Notes: a model not told the origin generated them from the sequence alone. A stretch of 64,000 nucleotides of DNA from Rapana venosa (GCA_028751875.1 CM054158.1:46581374-46645373), one strand, 5' to 3'. Counted from the stretch's first letter, positions 12,501 through 21,062 are shown. Program-made: numbers and translations.

Positions 12501-15500
12501 AATGAGACTATAAACCCGAGGCCCTGTTTGCATATGCATAAAATCTTGTGCACACATTAAAAACCTGTTCCACCTTTCGGAAGAGCAGGCCATTTCATGC
12601 TGGTAGGGATGGATGATAAAATTTAGAAAGCGCATGCACACAGGTGTCTGTCATGTTTAGACACCATCCCCGAAGTCAGAATGCGGCTATCTAGACGATG
12701 GAGTGAAACGGTTGCATACACAAAAATCTCACCATTGGTGAACCCTGGGCTCTAGCCAAGGAACAAAAGAAGTAGAAGAATACTGGCACGGTGAAGACGG
12801 GGGGACAGGATAGCCTATTGGTTAGAACATTGCACTTGCAATCTGACGACCTGGGTTTGATTCCCGTTAAAGGGGGATATTTTCCCCTGGAGTTAACATC
12901 AGTGCAAACTCCACTCTCCCCAAAAAGTCCTTCGGATGAGACTATAAACCGAGGTCCCGTGTTCGAACGCACGCAGAACATCTTGCTCACACGTTAAACC
13001 CTGTTCCGCTTTTTGTAAGAGTAGGCCATTGTGTGCCTGTGGGAACAGATGACAAAATTGACAAAACCGCATACACACGGGGACTGGATGTAAAAAAGCA
13101 CATGCGTGCTTATTCTATTATCCTCGATATTAAAGAATAAATAAATAAATAAAATCTATCACAATGGCAGTAGGAAAACAAAGATTCCCACTTCAGTACT
13201 TCCCCTACAGATGTAAATTTCATCGCATCATAGTTTTACCATGGAAAAAACTGAAAATCTGACCTCAGGAAAGAAAAGAAAAGGAAAAAAACCGAAGAAG
13301 GCGATTTGCTTTGCATTCTGATAAACGAGCTGACTATGTGTGTGTGTGTGTGTGTGTGCGTGTTTCTCACAGGCTGAGGTTTCTGCGCTACGACCCCGGG
13401 CAGTACTTCAAACCTCACCTGGACGGCAGTTACCGCAGAGACAATGGGGAGACCAGCTACATCACCGTGCAGCTTTATCTGAACGATGTAAGGCCGGAAC
13501 CACCTGCTCCATTTACATGCTTTTTTTGTGTTTTTTTGTGTTGTTGTTTTTTTTCTTTTCATTCCTAGACTAGAGCTCTGAGAACGTTTTGCGTATGCGA
13601 CTTGTTTTTACCCACCGTTACGGTAGCTATATTCCATCTTCAGTGTCTAAACTCGACATCTGTGTTGCATGTATTTTTAAAAAAGTAGGTATCTGTTTCT
13701 ATGAGTATGGTTTATCGTTGTTGTTGTGGTTATGAGTGTGGTTTTATCATTATTGTCGTTATGGGTGTGGTTTATTGTTATTGTTTGTTATTGGTATGGT
13801 TTATCATTATCGTCATTATTAGTACGGTTTATCATTATGCGTATGGTTTATCATTATCACCATTATAAGTATGGTTTATGATTATTGTCATAAGTATGGT
13901 TTATGACTATTGTCATTATAAGTATGGTTTATGATTATCATCATTTTTGAGTACAGTTTACCGTCATCATTTTGAGTCTGGTTTATCATTATCGTCATTA
14001 TTAAGTATGGTTTGTCATTATTGCTTTTACGAATATGGTTTATCGTTATCGTCATCATAAGTATGGTTTGTCATTATCGCTGTTATGAATATGGTTTATC
14101 GTTATCGTCATCATAAGTATGGTTTGTCATTATCACTATTATGAATATGGTTTTATCATTATGGTCATCATAAGTATGGCTTGTCATTATCACTATTATG
14201 AATATGGTTTATCATTATAGTCTCATCATAAGTATGGCTTGTCATTATCGCTATTATGAGTATGGTTTATCATTATGGTCATTGTAAGTATGGTTTGTCA
14301 TTATCGCTATTATGAATATGGTTTATCGTTATCATCATTATAAGTATGGTTTGTCATTATCGCTATTATGAATATGGTTTATCGTTATCATCATTATAAG
14401 TATGGTTTGTCATTATCGCTATTATGAATATGGTTTGTCGTTATCATCATTATAAGTATGGTTTGTCATTATCGCTATTATGAATATGGTTTAACAATAT
14501 TGCCATTATTAAGTATGGTTTGTCATTATCGCTGTTATGGATATGGTTTGTCGTTATCGTCATGATGCTCTTTTTTTCGGCCCAGGGCTTCAAGGGTGGC
14601 TGCACCACCTTCCTGCACAAAACAACCGACCAAAGCTGTGAAGTGATACCTAAAACAGGTAATTACCTTTTTCTTCCCCCCCAACCCCCCACCCCCCTCC
14701 ACTCCCACCCCCCCTTCCTCCCCCTGTTTTAGGTAGCCGTATTCTGATTTCTGGGATGGTGTCAAAACATGACACCTGTATGCATGCGGTTAAAAAAAAA
14801 AAAAAATTCGTGTCGTTCGTTCCTTCTCCCATGAAATGGCGTACTCTTCCGAAAGGTGGAACAGGTTTTTAACATGCGCGCAAGGTGTTCTGTGAGTATT
14901 TGCGCACAGGGCCTTGGTTAGTAGTCTCCTCCTAAAGACCTCATTCAGTTCGATTTTCTCGTCAACCTGGGAAGAAAGGGCAAGGCTGTGAAATCGAACC
15001 CAGAGCCTTACGGTTTTCTTGTGAAGGTTTTAACCGTCTTGTCGCCTTCCGTTTGACTGTCTGTTTGAAATAGTTCCTGATGGGTGCTATAGTCGAGTGG
15101 TTAAAATCATTTGATTTCAATCCTGTGGGTTCATAATCATGGGTTCAAATCTCGGCGACGTCTGGTGAATTAAGGGTTGGGATTTTTACCATCTCCCAGG
15201 TCAACTTCAAGTGCAAACCTGCCAGTGCCATAATTCCCTTTGTGTGTATATATACACATGCAGAAGATCACATATGCACATGAAAGATCCTGTAATTCAT
15301 ATCAATGTTCGGTGAGTTATGGAAACAAGAACATACGCAGCATACATTCCTGAAGTCGGAATGCGGCTACCTTCATGGTGGGCAAAAATGGTTGCGTACG
15401 CAAAATCTCACCATTAGTAAACCTCGGAGCTCTAGCCAAGGAATGCATACAAAAAAAGTTCCTGAAACAGTTAAATATTCGTGTGAAGTAGTTCCTTCTT

Positions 15501-17262
15501 CTTCATTGAACGCTCAGACAGCAACTACTGTAGTCCGTCATATGAGCGAAAATGCGTTGCGCTGCCGTTAAGCGCCTGACAAGTCAGGCCCAGCCCATCC
15601 AACTTCAGCGTGGGAGAGAACAGTTATCTTTGAAGTCTTTCTGGAGATAGAGGCAGGAGAACGGATCTAGAAGGTAGAAGATAAGACAGGAAGGAGAAGA
15701 CAGGAAGAAAAGGAGCAAGGCAGAAAACAAAGAGAGGGATAGAAAAGAGGGAATTCTTTGCACAGAATTTCCAGAAGTTGGGGATGCTGTTTATACTGAT
15801 AGGCTCCCCGGCATCCCTACAGGGGAAAACAGATCCTCAAAATAGGCAAATAGCTGTGAGAAACGGTTCATGACTTGAAGGTGTTGACAGTTGACAGTGA
15901 TCGTGGCATTTTACAGTGTGTATGGCTTCAGTAAAAAAAAAAGGGGGTACAGGATAGCTCAGTGGTCGGAGCACTCGCTTCCCCCCAGCCAAGTTAAGCA
16001 GCGTCGAGCATGGTTACCAGTTGGATGGGTGACCGTTTGTGCGCCTTGGCTTCAGTACAGTTCCCCCAGTTCACCCAGCTGTACATGGGTACCTGCCCTC
16101 TTTAGGGTCAGGGAAGGTAAAGCAGCGAGGGAGAGGAGATGGGCACCGCATGTTCTCAATATGCTGGCCCCTAGAGAAGTGAGGTCTCTGATGCCTCGCT
16201 CCCCTTCTACCTTTGTGTTGACAATTGACGGTGATTATGGGTTGAAGGTGTTGACGATTGGCAGTGATCACGGGTTGATGATGTTAATAATTGACAGTGA
16301 TCATGGGTGGAAGGTGTTGATGATTGACAGTGATCATAGATTGAGGGTGTTGACAATTAACAGTGATCGTGGGTTGAAGGTGTCGACAACCGTGATCATG
16401 AATCGAAGGTGTTGACTAATTAACAGTGATCGTTGGGTTGAAGGTGTTGACAGTGATCGTGGCTGGAAGATGTTGGCAGTGATCGCAGCTCAAAGACGTT
16501 GACAGTTAAACAGTGGTCGTGGCTTTGAAGGTGTTGGCAGTGATCGTGGCTTTGAAGGTGTTGGCAGTGGTCGTGGCTTTGAAGGTGTTGGCAGTGATCG
16601 CAGCTCAAAAGGCATTGACAGTTAAACAGCGGTCGTGGCTTTGAAGGTGTTGGCAGTGATCGTAGCTCAAAGGCGTTGACAGTGAACAGTGATCGTGGCT
16701 TTGAAGGTGTTGACAGTGATCGTAGCTCAAAGATGTTGACAGTTGTTGTTGTTGTTGTTGTGCGTTCCTCAGCTTTACACCCTGGGGATCACCCAGAACA
16801 TGCACTCTGACTCATTCATCCCACCTGGGAATCACTGTGAAATAGGAAGTACACACTGGATGAGAAGTTCGCGTGTATGACTCTTTTTCAAGTAACCTCG
16901 CCATATAGGTTGACAGTTAAACAGCGATCGTGGCTTTGAAGGTGTTGGCAGCGATCGTGGCTTTGAAGGTGTTGACAGTGGTCGTGGCTTTGAAGGTGTT
17001 GGCAGTGGTCGTGGCTTTGAAGGTGTTGACAGTGATCGTGGCTTTGAAGGTGTTGGCAGTGATCGTGGCTGGAAGGTGTTGACAGTAATCATGGCTGGAA
17101 GGTGTTGACAGTGATCATGCCGTGTGATTGGTTTCAGGCTCCGTTCTCATCTTCGAGCACCCGATTCTACACGAAGGCTCCTTGCTGAAAAAGGGACGCA
17201 AGTATGCCATGAGAACAGACGTCATGTTTTCCGCTGAGACCGTTTCTGCCAAACCCGAGTGA
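3552..17262 (+). CDS. 2-oxoglutarate/Fe(II)-dependent oxygenase, prolyl-4-hydroxylase-like (complete, 6 exons)
   Basis: Joined exons are 3552-3656, 4870-4943, 8444-8584, 13373-13487, 14586-14658 and 17138-17262, 633 bases or 210 residues plus TGA, with all splice phases closing. The protein is a P4Hc/2OG-Fe(II) dioxygenase fold. The iron ligands are H122 and D124 (motif KPHLDGSY) and H181 (motif ILHEGS). K191, ten residues after H181, sits where prolyl 4-hydroxylases bind the 2-oxoglutarate carboxylate; R195 is an alternative. The family hydroxylates a side chain using O2 and 2-oxoglutarate. There is no signal peptide, ER-retention motif or peptide-substrate domain, so it should be a cytosolic or nuclear soluble enzyme and not a collagen hydroxylase. 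The substrate is unknown. The ATG has a good Kozak context and an in-frame TAA three codons upstream. It converges with the LRP4 gene. Confidence 0.9.
3885..4066 (-). mobile_element. SINE-A, 3'-truncated, intron 1
   Basis: The - strand reads a tRNA-like head (CTAGTGGTCAGACCATTGCG, then B box GGTTCAATTCC) into the core TTATAGTC complement. The tail is missing. An (AG)n run abuts it. Confidence 0.8.
4164..4529 (-). mobile_element. SINE-C, full length
   Basis: A Ser/Leu-tRNA-like head with B box GGGTTCGAATCC, a middle block CAGGTCAACTTCAAG..., an (AT)n stretch, and the end GAGCTC-type block GCAAAATCTCACCA. It serves as a reference copy for the family. Confidence 0.85.
4531..4818 (+). mobile_element. 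SINE-B, full length
   Basis: GGATAGCTCGGTGGTCAGAG head, then the 5S-like TTAAGCAGCATTGAG and TGGATGGGTGACC, ending GGAACACCTTTACC. In intron 1, abutting SINE-C head to head. Confidence 0.88.
4870..4943 (+). CDS. 2OG oxygenase exon 2
   Basis: Residues 36-59, beginning ECKEYIKMTEKMGY. The acceptor is TTTCAG|GAATG. I chose the donor GGAAG|GTCTGT, phase 2, over the GTATGT a few bases later, because only this choice keeps the next exon in frame. A (GT)n tract begins just after the donor. Confidence 0.85.
4945..5150. repeat. (GT)n tract directly after the exon 2 donor
   Basis: GT-rich microsatellite starting within a few bases of the 5' splice site, with two TTCAAATTGTGT interruptions. Confidence 0.92.
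5207..6841 (+). mobile_element. SINE-C split by a LINE insertion
   Basis: SINE-C bases 5207-5404 (head GGCTGAGTGGTGAAGACC, B box) continue at 6673-6841 (GCACGTTAAA, GGCTACCTTC). The LINE at 5405-6672 separates them. Confidence 0.85.
5405..6672 (-). mobile_element. 5'-truncated non-LTR retrotransposon with an intact RT-to-end ORF
   Basis: The ORF 6675-5413 has 420 codons. Reverse transcriptase motifs: IDFKKAFDRV (residues 55-64), GVRQGCLLSP (112-121), FADD catalytic aspartates (155-158), then EKTKLM and FKYLGAIV. The C-terminal domain has LKWYGHV and GRRRGRPRKSWED. The endonuclease and the N-terminal part of ORF2 are lost. The apparent ATG is formed at the junction with the target sequence, so it is not a native start. 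The 3' end is (GATA)n. Clade not certain; the C-terminal WYGHV...GRPRKSW style resembles RTE-like elements. CATTAAATAT flanks it on both sides. Confidence 0.9.
6920..7137 (+). mobile_element. SINE-A, 5'-truncated
   Basis: It starts in the core (GACTATAAACCG) and runs through GAACATCTTGC, GTAGGCCATTGTGTGCC and GATATAAAAGAATAAATAAA. Confidence 0.85.
7150..8090. repeat. degenerate minisatellite of about 20-24 bases, intron 2
   Basis: Repeats of a TGTATAATGTACAGTGTTAC-like unit, about 30 copies with indels. It is interrupted at 7642-7880 by SINE-A and a family-F tail, and ends where a LINE fragment begins. Confidence 0.85.
7642..7880 (+). mobile_element. SINE-A core with family F tail
   Basis: CTTCGGATGAGACTATAAAC through GCATGCACACG, then AAAGCGCTTTGATTTG...CGCTATATAAATTCCGTAC. 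The SINE-A 3' end is replaced by family F, so this is a chimera or a nested pair. Confidence 0.7.
8092..8362 (+). mobile_element. LINE-GAA 3' fragment, intron 2
   Basis: Encodes the C-terminus [20 protein letters not shown]..., GRPSKTWAT and NVKPPLGET, then a GAAGAAGAG tail. It is one of five 5'-truncated copies in the window and sits 80 bases before exon 3. Confidence 0.85.
8444..8584 (+). CDS. 2OG oxygenase exon 3
   Basis: Residues 60-106, including the family signature TDIRNNDRCIMDS and VLGLNE. The acceptor is GACAG|GCAG and the donor GAGAG|GTAATG, both phase 2. The exon lies just downstream of a LINE 3' fragment at 8092-8362. Confidence 0.9.
8598..8760 (-). mobile_element. repeat family G
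   Basis: GTTGTTGTT run, then CCAGATTAACACTCTGGGG, GGGTCACCCCAGAACGTGCA and CATCCCACCTGGGAATCAC. Given on the strand that places (AAC)n at the 3' end. Four copies in the window. Confidence 0.7.
8842..9303 (+). mobile_element. SINE-D, full length
   Basis: tRNA-like head TGGTGGTCTAGAGGTAACGC and B box GGTTCGAATCC. The core CTTTCGGATGAGACGATAAA is shared with SINE-A, then GAGAGTTGTCCCTGGCAAAA, GGCGACGCGCTCTCC and CGTGACTTAAAGTGG before an (AAATA)n tail. Confidence 0.85.
9470..9606. repeat. (GT)n and (GAGA)n microsatellite
   Basis: GT/GC-alternating run followed by a GA-rich run. Confidence 0.9.
9807..9878 (+). mobile_element. family F short tail element
   Basis: AAAGCGCTTTGATTTG, ATATAAC..TATAAATTCC, then (ATT)n. 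A common 60-70-base end in this window (also near 22390, 24352, 25514, 38947, 39706, 40328, 55105). Confidence 0.75.
9880..10165 (+). pseudogene. Rex1/Babar-like LINE relic, N-terminal RT part
   Basis: Conceptual residues LQFTYKAERSTNDATITLL and FLINFSSVFEY match the RT palm entry (YxxxRST.DA, FxDFSSAFN). The catalytic aspartate context is decayed. The other half is at 11120-11920. Confidence 0.7.
10181..10985 (-). mobile_element. SINE-C tail split by a TTAA element
   Basis: CTCTGAGGTTTACCAGTGG to GCCCGCCA, interrupted by 10244-10927, then GGTAGCCACATTCTGAC. The joined halves rebuild the SINE-C tail with a single TTAA. Confidence 0.75.
10244..10927. mobile_element. TTAA-flanked non-autonomous DNA element (piggyBac-like), 684 bases
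   Basis: Flanked by TTAA at 10240-10243 and 10928-10931. Terminal inverted repeats are CCCTTTTCGTCCCGCA and, read inward from the other end, CACATTTCTTCTTGCA (11 of 16 match). TTAA plus CCCTTT ends are the piggyBac signature. No transposase ORF. Confidence 0.7.
10984..11120 (+). mobile_element. SINE-B, 5'-truncated
   Basis: Starts at GGTAAAGCAGCGAGGGAGAG and ends GGGACACCTTTATTTTTACC; lacks the tRNA and 5S parts. Confidence 0.85.
11120..11920 (+). pseudogene. Rex1/Babar-like LINE relic, RT core and end
   Basis: STGSPQGPILFTLYTNDC, EEFSSWCK, LDLKVEKIKEMVIDI, HEYKYLGTVMVDKLNF, and later KHYRVPTLKTLRYKT. The FADD box has decayed to RYSDY. Multiple stops and frameshifts. Confidence 0.75.
11925..12252 (-). 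mobile_element. repeat family E, full length
   Basis: Shown in this window in forward orientation: CCCCAATGGGGATGC..., GTCAGTATAAATAGCATCC, GGAATTCCC, ... CTGTCTGAGGGTTTGATGAA then (GAA)n. By the (GAA)n tail the element itself reads left to right here, opposite to most other copies; orientation labels for this family are provisional. Confidence 0.7.
12376..12776 (+). mobile_element. SINE-A', alternative head, SINE-C-like end
   Basis: Head GGAAGGTGGCTGGACAGTTA with B box GGGTTCGATTCCC, then a TTGACAAGAAAATCGAACTG linker, the SINE-A core, and the SINE-C style end CACCATTGGTGAACCC. Confidence 0.8.
12798..13157 (+). mobile_element. SINE-A, full length
   Basis: GGACAGGATAGCCTATTGGT head, B box GGTTTGATTCCCG, core CTTCGGATGAGACTATAAAC, GAACATCTTGCTCACACG, GTAGGCCATTGTGTGCC, and an AAGAATAAATAAATAAA tail. 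A good reference copy; intron 3. Confidence 0.9.
13337..13360. repeat. (TG)n tract at the exon 4 acceptor
   Basis: TG repeats end 12 bases before the AG of exon 4 and take the place of much of the polypyrimidine tract. Confidence 0.9.
13373..13487 (+). CDS. 2OG oxygenase exon 4 (HxD motif)
   Basis: Residues 107-145, LRFLRYDPGQYFKPHLDG onward. It contains the first two iron ligands, H122 and D124, and the strand ITVQLYLND. The acceptor CTCACAG is preceded directly by a (TG)n tract; the donor is GAT|GTAAGG. Confidence 0.93.
13565..13680 (-). mobile_element. SINE-C tail fragment
   Basis: Decayed GAGCTCTGAG..TTTTGCGTATGCGAC..CCACCGTTACGGTAGC block. Confidence 0.6.
13690..14563. repeat. minisatellite filling intron 4, 30/60-base unit
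   Basis: Alternating units of AAGTATGGTTTGTCATTATC and GCTATTATGAATATGGTTTA type, about 14 double units. They stop 22 bases before the exon 5 acceptor. Confidence 0.92.
14586..14658 (+). CDS. 2OG oxygenase exon 5
   Basis: Residues 146-169 and the first base of codon 170, GFKGGCTTFLH through EVIPKTG. This is the beta-helix segment between the HxD motif and the distal histidine. The acceptor is GCCCAG|GGC and the donor ACAG|GTAATT. Confidence 0.9.
14733..15050 (-). mobile_element. SINE-A', near full length
   Basis: Complement of the alternative-head SINE: end block GTAGCCGTATTC, core TTAGTAGTCTCCTCC, GGGAAGAAAGGGCAAGG, B box complement. Confidence 0.75.
15078..15466 (+). mobile_element. SINE-C, full length
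   Basis: GGGTGCTATAGTCGAGTGGT head, GGGTTCAAATCTC B box, CCAGGTCAACTTCAAG, and GGAATGCGGCTACCTTCATG to CTCTAGCCAAGGAATG. Confidence 0.88.
15493..15835 (-). mobile_element. repeat family E, full length
   Basis: From TTCTTCTTCATTGAACGCTC through GTTGCGCTGCCGTTAAGCGC and AAAGAGAGGGATAGAAAAG to GGCATCCCTACAGGGG. The (CTT)n at the left is the tail. Confidence 0.8.
15945..16212 (+). mobile_element. SINE-B inside the minisatellite
   Basis: GGATAGCTCAGTGGTCGGAG through CCTCGCTCCCCTTC; the last end block is missing. The array resumes straight after. Confidence 0.88.
16741..16911 (-). mobile_element. family G inside the minisatellite
   Basis: (GTT)n, CCTCAGCTTTACACCCTGG, GATCACCCAGAACATGCACT, CTCGCCATATAGG; the array unit resumes at TTGACAG. 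Confidence 0.8.
17138..17262 (+). CDS. 2OG oxygenase exon 6 (distal His, 2OG-binding Lys, stop)
   Basis: Residues 170-210. It holds the distal iron ligand H181 in ILHEGS, then GRKYAMRTDV with K191 and R195, and ends SAKPE before TGA. The acceptor is GTTTCAG|GC. The stop is followed by a GGGA-rich run. Confidence 0.92.
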
Positions 17263-17694
17263 GGGAGGGGGAGGGAGGGGGAGGGACAAAGGACTGGGAG
17301 GAGGTGGTGTTGTTGTTGTTGTTGTTGTGTATATATATTGATATATAAATGTTACTGTTACGTATGTGTCATTCAAATACTGTTTCGTTATGGGTTAACT
17401 CATGTGCAATTTGCCTGAAAATGAAAGGACTGATTTTATTGTTGAAAAAAAACCCAGTGTAGATGTTATTCATTTATATATTTGCTCCTTTATTATACTC
17501 TAAAAAGAAGGACTGATTCTTTTTTTGAAATCAAAGAAAGTGTACATTTTATTTTTTGTTTTTATTACATTGCGCTGTTCTACTCCTTTATTTAATTAAT
17601 TCATGTATTTATATGTTTTTCTAAAGAAAGGATTTCATGTATGGAGTTATATAAAGTTGTTTTTACTGCAAAATATTTCATCTGAAGTTGGAGT
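17263..17694 (+). other. probable 3' UTR and 3' flank of the 2OG oxygenase
   Basis: AT-rich sequence after the stop with a GGGA-rich stretch and a short (GTT)n run. I see no canonical AATAAA; TATAAA near 17650 is the nearest variant. The transcript end is therefore undetermined. Confidence 0.4.
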
Positions 17695-17872
17695 ATGGCC
17701 TATATGGCCTATATGGCGAGGTGCTTAAAAAACAGTCATACAAGCAAACTTCTCATTCAGTGTGCAATTTCAGTCTCACAGTGATTATTCCCAGGTGGGA
17801 TGAGTGAGTCAGAGTGTATATTCTGGGTGACCCCCCAGAGTGTTAAGCTGGGGAACGCACAACAACAACAAC
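17695..17872 (+). mobile_element. repeat family G, opposite orientation
   Basis: Complement of the copy at 16741, ending (CAA)n at 17860-17872. Confidence 0.75.
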
Positions 17873-17905
17873 TGCACAAAATATTTAAGAGAAAGTCTAC
17901 AAAAA

Positions 17906-17935
17906 GGGGGGGGGGGGGGGGGCGGGGGGGTGGGA
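17906..17935 (+). repeat. poly-G run
   Basis: Nearly unbroken G with one C and one T; could form a G-quadruplex. Confidence 0.9.
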
Positions 17936-18022
17936 GCCATGCTATTGTGTGAATATGATTACACCATATTGAGAAATATTGTTGATATTGTGACCAGAAT
18001 ATTAAGATCAGCTCACACTACA

Positions 18023-18027
<5 letters not shown>

Positions 18028-18086
<59 letters not shown>

Positions 18087-18106
18087 ACATATATATAGAG
18101 AGAGAG
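18028..18106. repeat. (AT)n microsatellite
   Basis: Self-complementary AT run followed by GTGTACATATATATAGAGAG; cruciform-prone. Confidence 0.95.
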
Positions 18107-18291
18107 ACTGTTTTTTTGGTTGCAAATGTAAATACAGTACATATGTTATTTTTAATTTCTTGGTTTTTTTTTCATTCTGATAAAAAATGTCCAAGCTGAC
18201 CATGAAGTTCCCATGTCTTTGTATTTTGTGATAAGCGAATTGTACATCAGTCAAAAAGTTCCACGTTTTTATTTGGTATCAGGTTGATTTT

Positions 18292-18640
18292 AAGACGGTT
18301 TGACTTCAAAGCTGTGGGTCCATGAATTCATGAATTCAAATCAAGGCAGTACCATCTGGTGAATTAAGGAGGGTTTTTTTTTCCAACTTGAAGTGCACAC
18401 CTGCCTGTGCCTTTAATTCCCTTATTTATATATACAATAAGAAGACAGACAGACATGTAGTGAATAGACATTAAACAAAACAAACAAAAAAAACCAATAA
18501 GAAGACTTAATATGCTCGTTAAAGATAATGTTATTCATGCCAGTGTTCGGTGGGTTATGAAAACACAAACATGCCCAGCATGCATCCTGTACCCCCGAAA
18601 AAATCGAGCTGCTCTGAAGTGGGAATGTGTTGGCTGAGGC
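18292..18640 (+). mobile_element. SINE-C, decayed
   Basis: TTTGACTTCAAAGCTGTGGG head remnant to AAACATGCCCAGCATGCATCC. Confidence 0.7.
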
Positions 18641-18884
18641 CAGCAGGCAGACCTCCTGCAGAGTTACAAGCACAGGAGAAGACCAGGCACTACACATTCT
18701 ACCTGGTAAGGGAGTGCAGAGAAGAGAAGAGATGATTTTGTATGAATTCGCATTTATTAACAAAGCGCATAGCGAACAGCCAGAAAGATATGGTTGATGG
18801 GTTCATTTGTTCATATTCTCTCGTTGCAGATTCGGTTTTCTCTGTGATATGGAATTTTTAAAGAAACCTGGATCTCTCTCGCTC

Positions 18885-18931
18885 TTGTCTTTCTGTCTGT
18901 CTGTCTGTCTGTCTCTGTCTGTCGGTCTGTC

Positions 18932-18981
<50 letters not shown>

Positions 18982-19022
18982 TCTCCTCTCTCCTCTCTCT
19001 CTTTTCTTTTCCCCTCTCTCTC
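18885..19022. repeat. (CTGT)n/(CT)n microsatellite
   Basis: Pyrimidine-rich run of TCTG then CT repeats. Confidence 0.93.
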
Positions 19023-19357
19023 CAGTTTTTTGTTTTTCCTGGGGGGTTTTAAATGTATTTTTCAGTGTGCTGTGTTTTTAATTTTTCATCATAGATAATG
19101 CATCTGCACATTTTCATAATTGTAAAATACATGATATTTGATTCCTTTTTTGTGTGTATTACTCTGCTTTACGCCAGGTATGATAATGGTGATGGCTATT
19201 GTCATTATTAGAGCCACACTGATTTATTTGTAATATTTTTTTTTAATGCACACATGGGAAATCCAGACAGTGTATTTGTGATCGTCCACCACATCATGAG
19301 TCATATTAACTGTTGACATGTATTGGTCTTTTATATATATATATAAAAGATAGCTCA
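19023..19357. other. non-coding stretch
   Basis: AT-rich, nothing recognised. Confidence 0.5.
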
Positions 19358-19655
19358 GGGGACAGGATAGCTCAGTGGTCAGAGCACTCGCTTTCCCCCA
19401 GCCAAGGTTAAGCAGCGTTGAGCGTGGTTACCAGTTGGATGGGTGACCCTTTGCGCGCCTTGGCTTCAGTACAGTTCCCCCAGTTCACCCAGCTGTAAAT
19501 GGGTACCTGCCCTCTTTAAGGTCAGGGAAGGTAAAGCAGCGAGGGAGAGGAGATGGGCGCTGCCCTCAATATGCTGGCCCCTAGAGAAGTGAGGTCTCTG
19601 ACGCCTCGCTCCCCTACGACCTTATAGGTTAGGGACTCCTTTACCTTTACCTTAT
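19358..19655 (+). mobile_element. SINE-B, full length
   Basis: GGATAGCTCAGTGGTCAGAG, TTAAGCAGCGTTGAGCG, TTGGATGGGTGACCC, and the ending ACTCCTTTACCTTTACC. Confidence 0.9.
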
Positions 19656-20054
19656 ATATAAATTGAGAAATATAGTGATGAAAAACAAGTGCAGGTAACC
19701 AGTTACAACTTCATTCTCATCATAAACATGATTTTTGTCCAAGATTCGAAAAAGAAAAAAAAAAGCTTTGAATGCAGAATTTGGGGAATAATTGAGTAAG
19801 GACCATGCTTTTGGCCTGACCTGACTCGAGTTTCAGCTCCTGGTTGAGCACTCTTCAGAGGTCCCGGCAGTGTTTGAATCCTCCCTCACTCATCTTCTGT
19901 GGTAGGTAACAGCAAGACACCCTCCATAATTCAGAAGTGTCTATTGCCGCCCTAAGAATAAATAGATATTCTTGTGGCCTACCACCGCTGCCAGCAAAAG
20001 ATGAAAAACAGAAAGAGAAGAAAAATACATAAAAATAATAGTGGTTAAAAAAAT

Positions 20055-20395
20055 GTATAGCCTGGGTTTTATGACAGTTCTTGATTAAACCATTGACGCT
20101 GGGGGCAACAGCAAAGTGAGGGGCTGTATGACCAGTGGCTTTCTTTCCCACTCATGGAATTCCACTTTACAGCTTAGTCTTTAGTGATCGACTATGACTC
20201 TCTGACTAGGAGGCTTGACTTGCACAGTCCTTATGTGCTGCAGCCCTGGGGGCTAGTTGGCCTTTGGAGAACATCTCCAATGCTGACTGTCCTTATGCCC
20301 ACTTGGCTGAGAGAGTGGGGACATACTGTGGGCAAGGCTATCTCCACTATAATCAAATTTCTGCCCAATTTCTGAAACAGCAGCTGCTATAGATA
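20055..20395. mobile_element. repeat family H
   Basis: Shared with 53985-54500: CAGTTCTTGATTA, GGCTTTCTTTCCCACTCATG, GACTAGGAGGCTTGACTTGC, CTGCAGCCCTGGGGGCTAG, and CCACTATAATCAAATTTCTG. It ends in a short (ATAG)n. Confidence 0.7.
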
Positions 20396-20401
20396 GATAG
20401 A

Positions 20402-20620
20402 TAAGCTATTCAATGAAAAAAGAATTGAAAATCGGACAATTCTATGAAAAGCTACCATAAATTGAAATGCTAGACACCAGGAACTGACACAAAGGGAACT
20501 TTGACCAATGTTGCATCATGAGAGATGGTCAGGATGAGGGTTTGGGTTGTTTTTAAACTCGCTTTTTTTAAAGCACAGGGAAACAAAGTTACGCCTTGTA
20601 TGACAAGTCTGTTGTGTGGA
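20402..20620. repeat. repeat family I
   Basis: Shares AATCGGACAATTCTATGAAA and GGTCAGGATGAGGGTTTGG with 49293-49500. Confidence 0.6.
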
Positions 20621-20950
20621 GCTAATGTTTGTTGTTGTTTTGTTACGCATGTCATTATGCTGGCGTTACTGCATTTACACTATTGTCTTTCTTTATCTGT
20701 GGTAGTTTAGATAGCTTTTGCTGTTGTTGTTGTTGTTGATAATGATCTAGTGTTGCCTTTTATTGTTACTTACCAAGATTTTTGGTACATAATCTTACTG
20801 CAAAGATTTTAAACATTGCTCATCGTTGTTTAACATTTTGTTGTAATTATGATTGCTGTTGTTGTAATTATGATTGCTGAGACTCGCTCATTTTTTTTTT
20901 TTAAACACATCCCGGGTCATGTAACTCTTTGGTTTCACTTCCCTGTTTAT
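20621..20950. other. non-coding stretch
   Basis: T-rich with (GTT)n; nothing recognised. Confidence 0.5.
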
Positions 20951-20955
20951 ACGTG

Positions 20956-21062
20956 TTCCCCCGAAGTCAGAATGCAGCTACCTTCATGATGGGCAAAAAT
21001 AGTCGCATACGCAAAATCTCACCATTGGTGAACCTCAGAGCTCTAGCTGAGGAATGAAAAAA
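20956..21062 (+). mobile_element. SINE-C 3' end
   Basis: CGAAGTCAGAATGCAGCTAC to CTCTAGCTGAGGAATGAAA. Confidence 0.75.

Larger units (their letters stand above)
15868..17118. repeat. minisatellite of intron 5, about 27-base unit
   Basis: Units of GGTGTTGACAGTGATCGTGG followed by CTTTGAA. It is interrupted by SINE-B (15945-16212) and family G (16741-16911) and reaches to about 20 bases before the exon 6 acceptor. Confidence 0.92.

Noticed and set aside
12798..12880. tRNA genes at the SINE heads (many sites)
   Set aside because: A and B boxes are present, but no full cloverleaf with acceptor stem pairing, and each is followed by a SINE body.
18550..18735. Possible exon (RPAGRPPAELQAQEKTRHYT) with GTAAGG donor
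   Set aside because: It overlaps a SINE-C end; a similar 30-base stretch near 3827 suggests a repeat. No protein match and no upstream partner.
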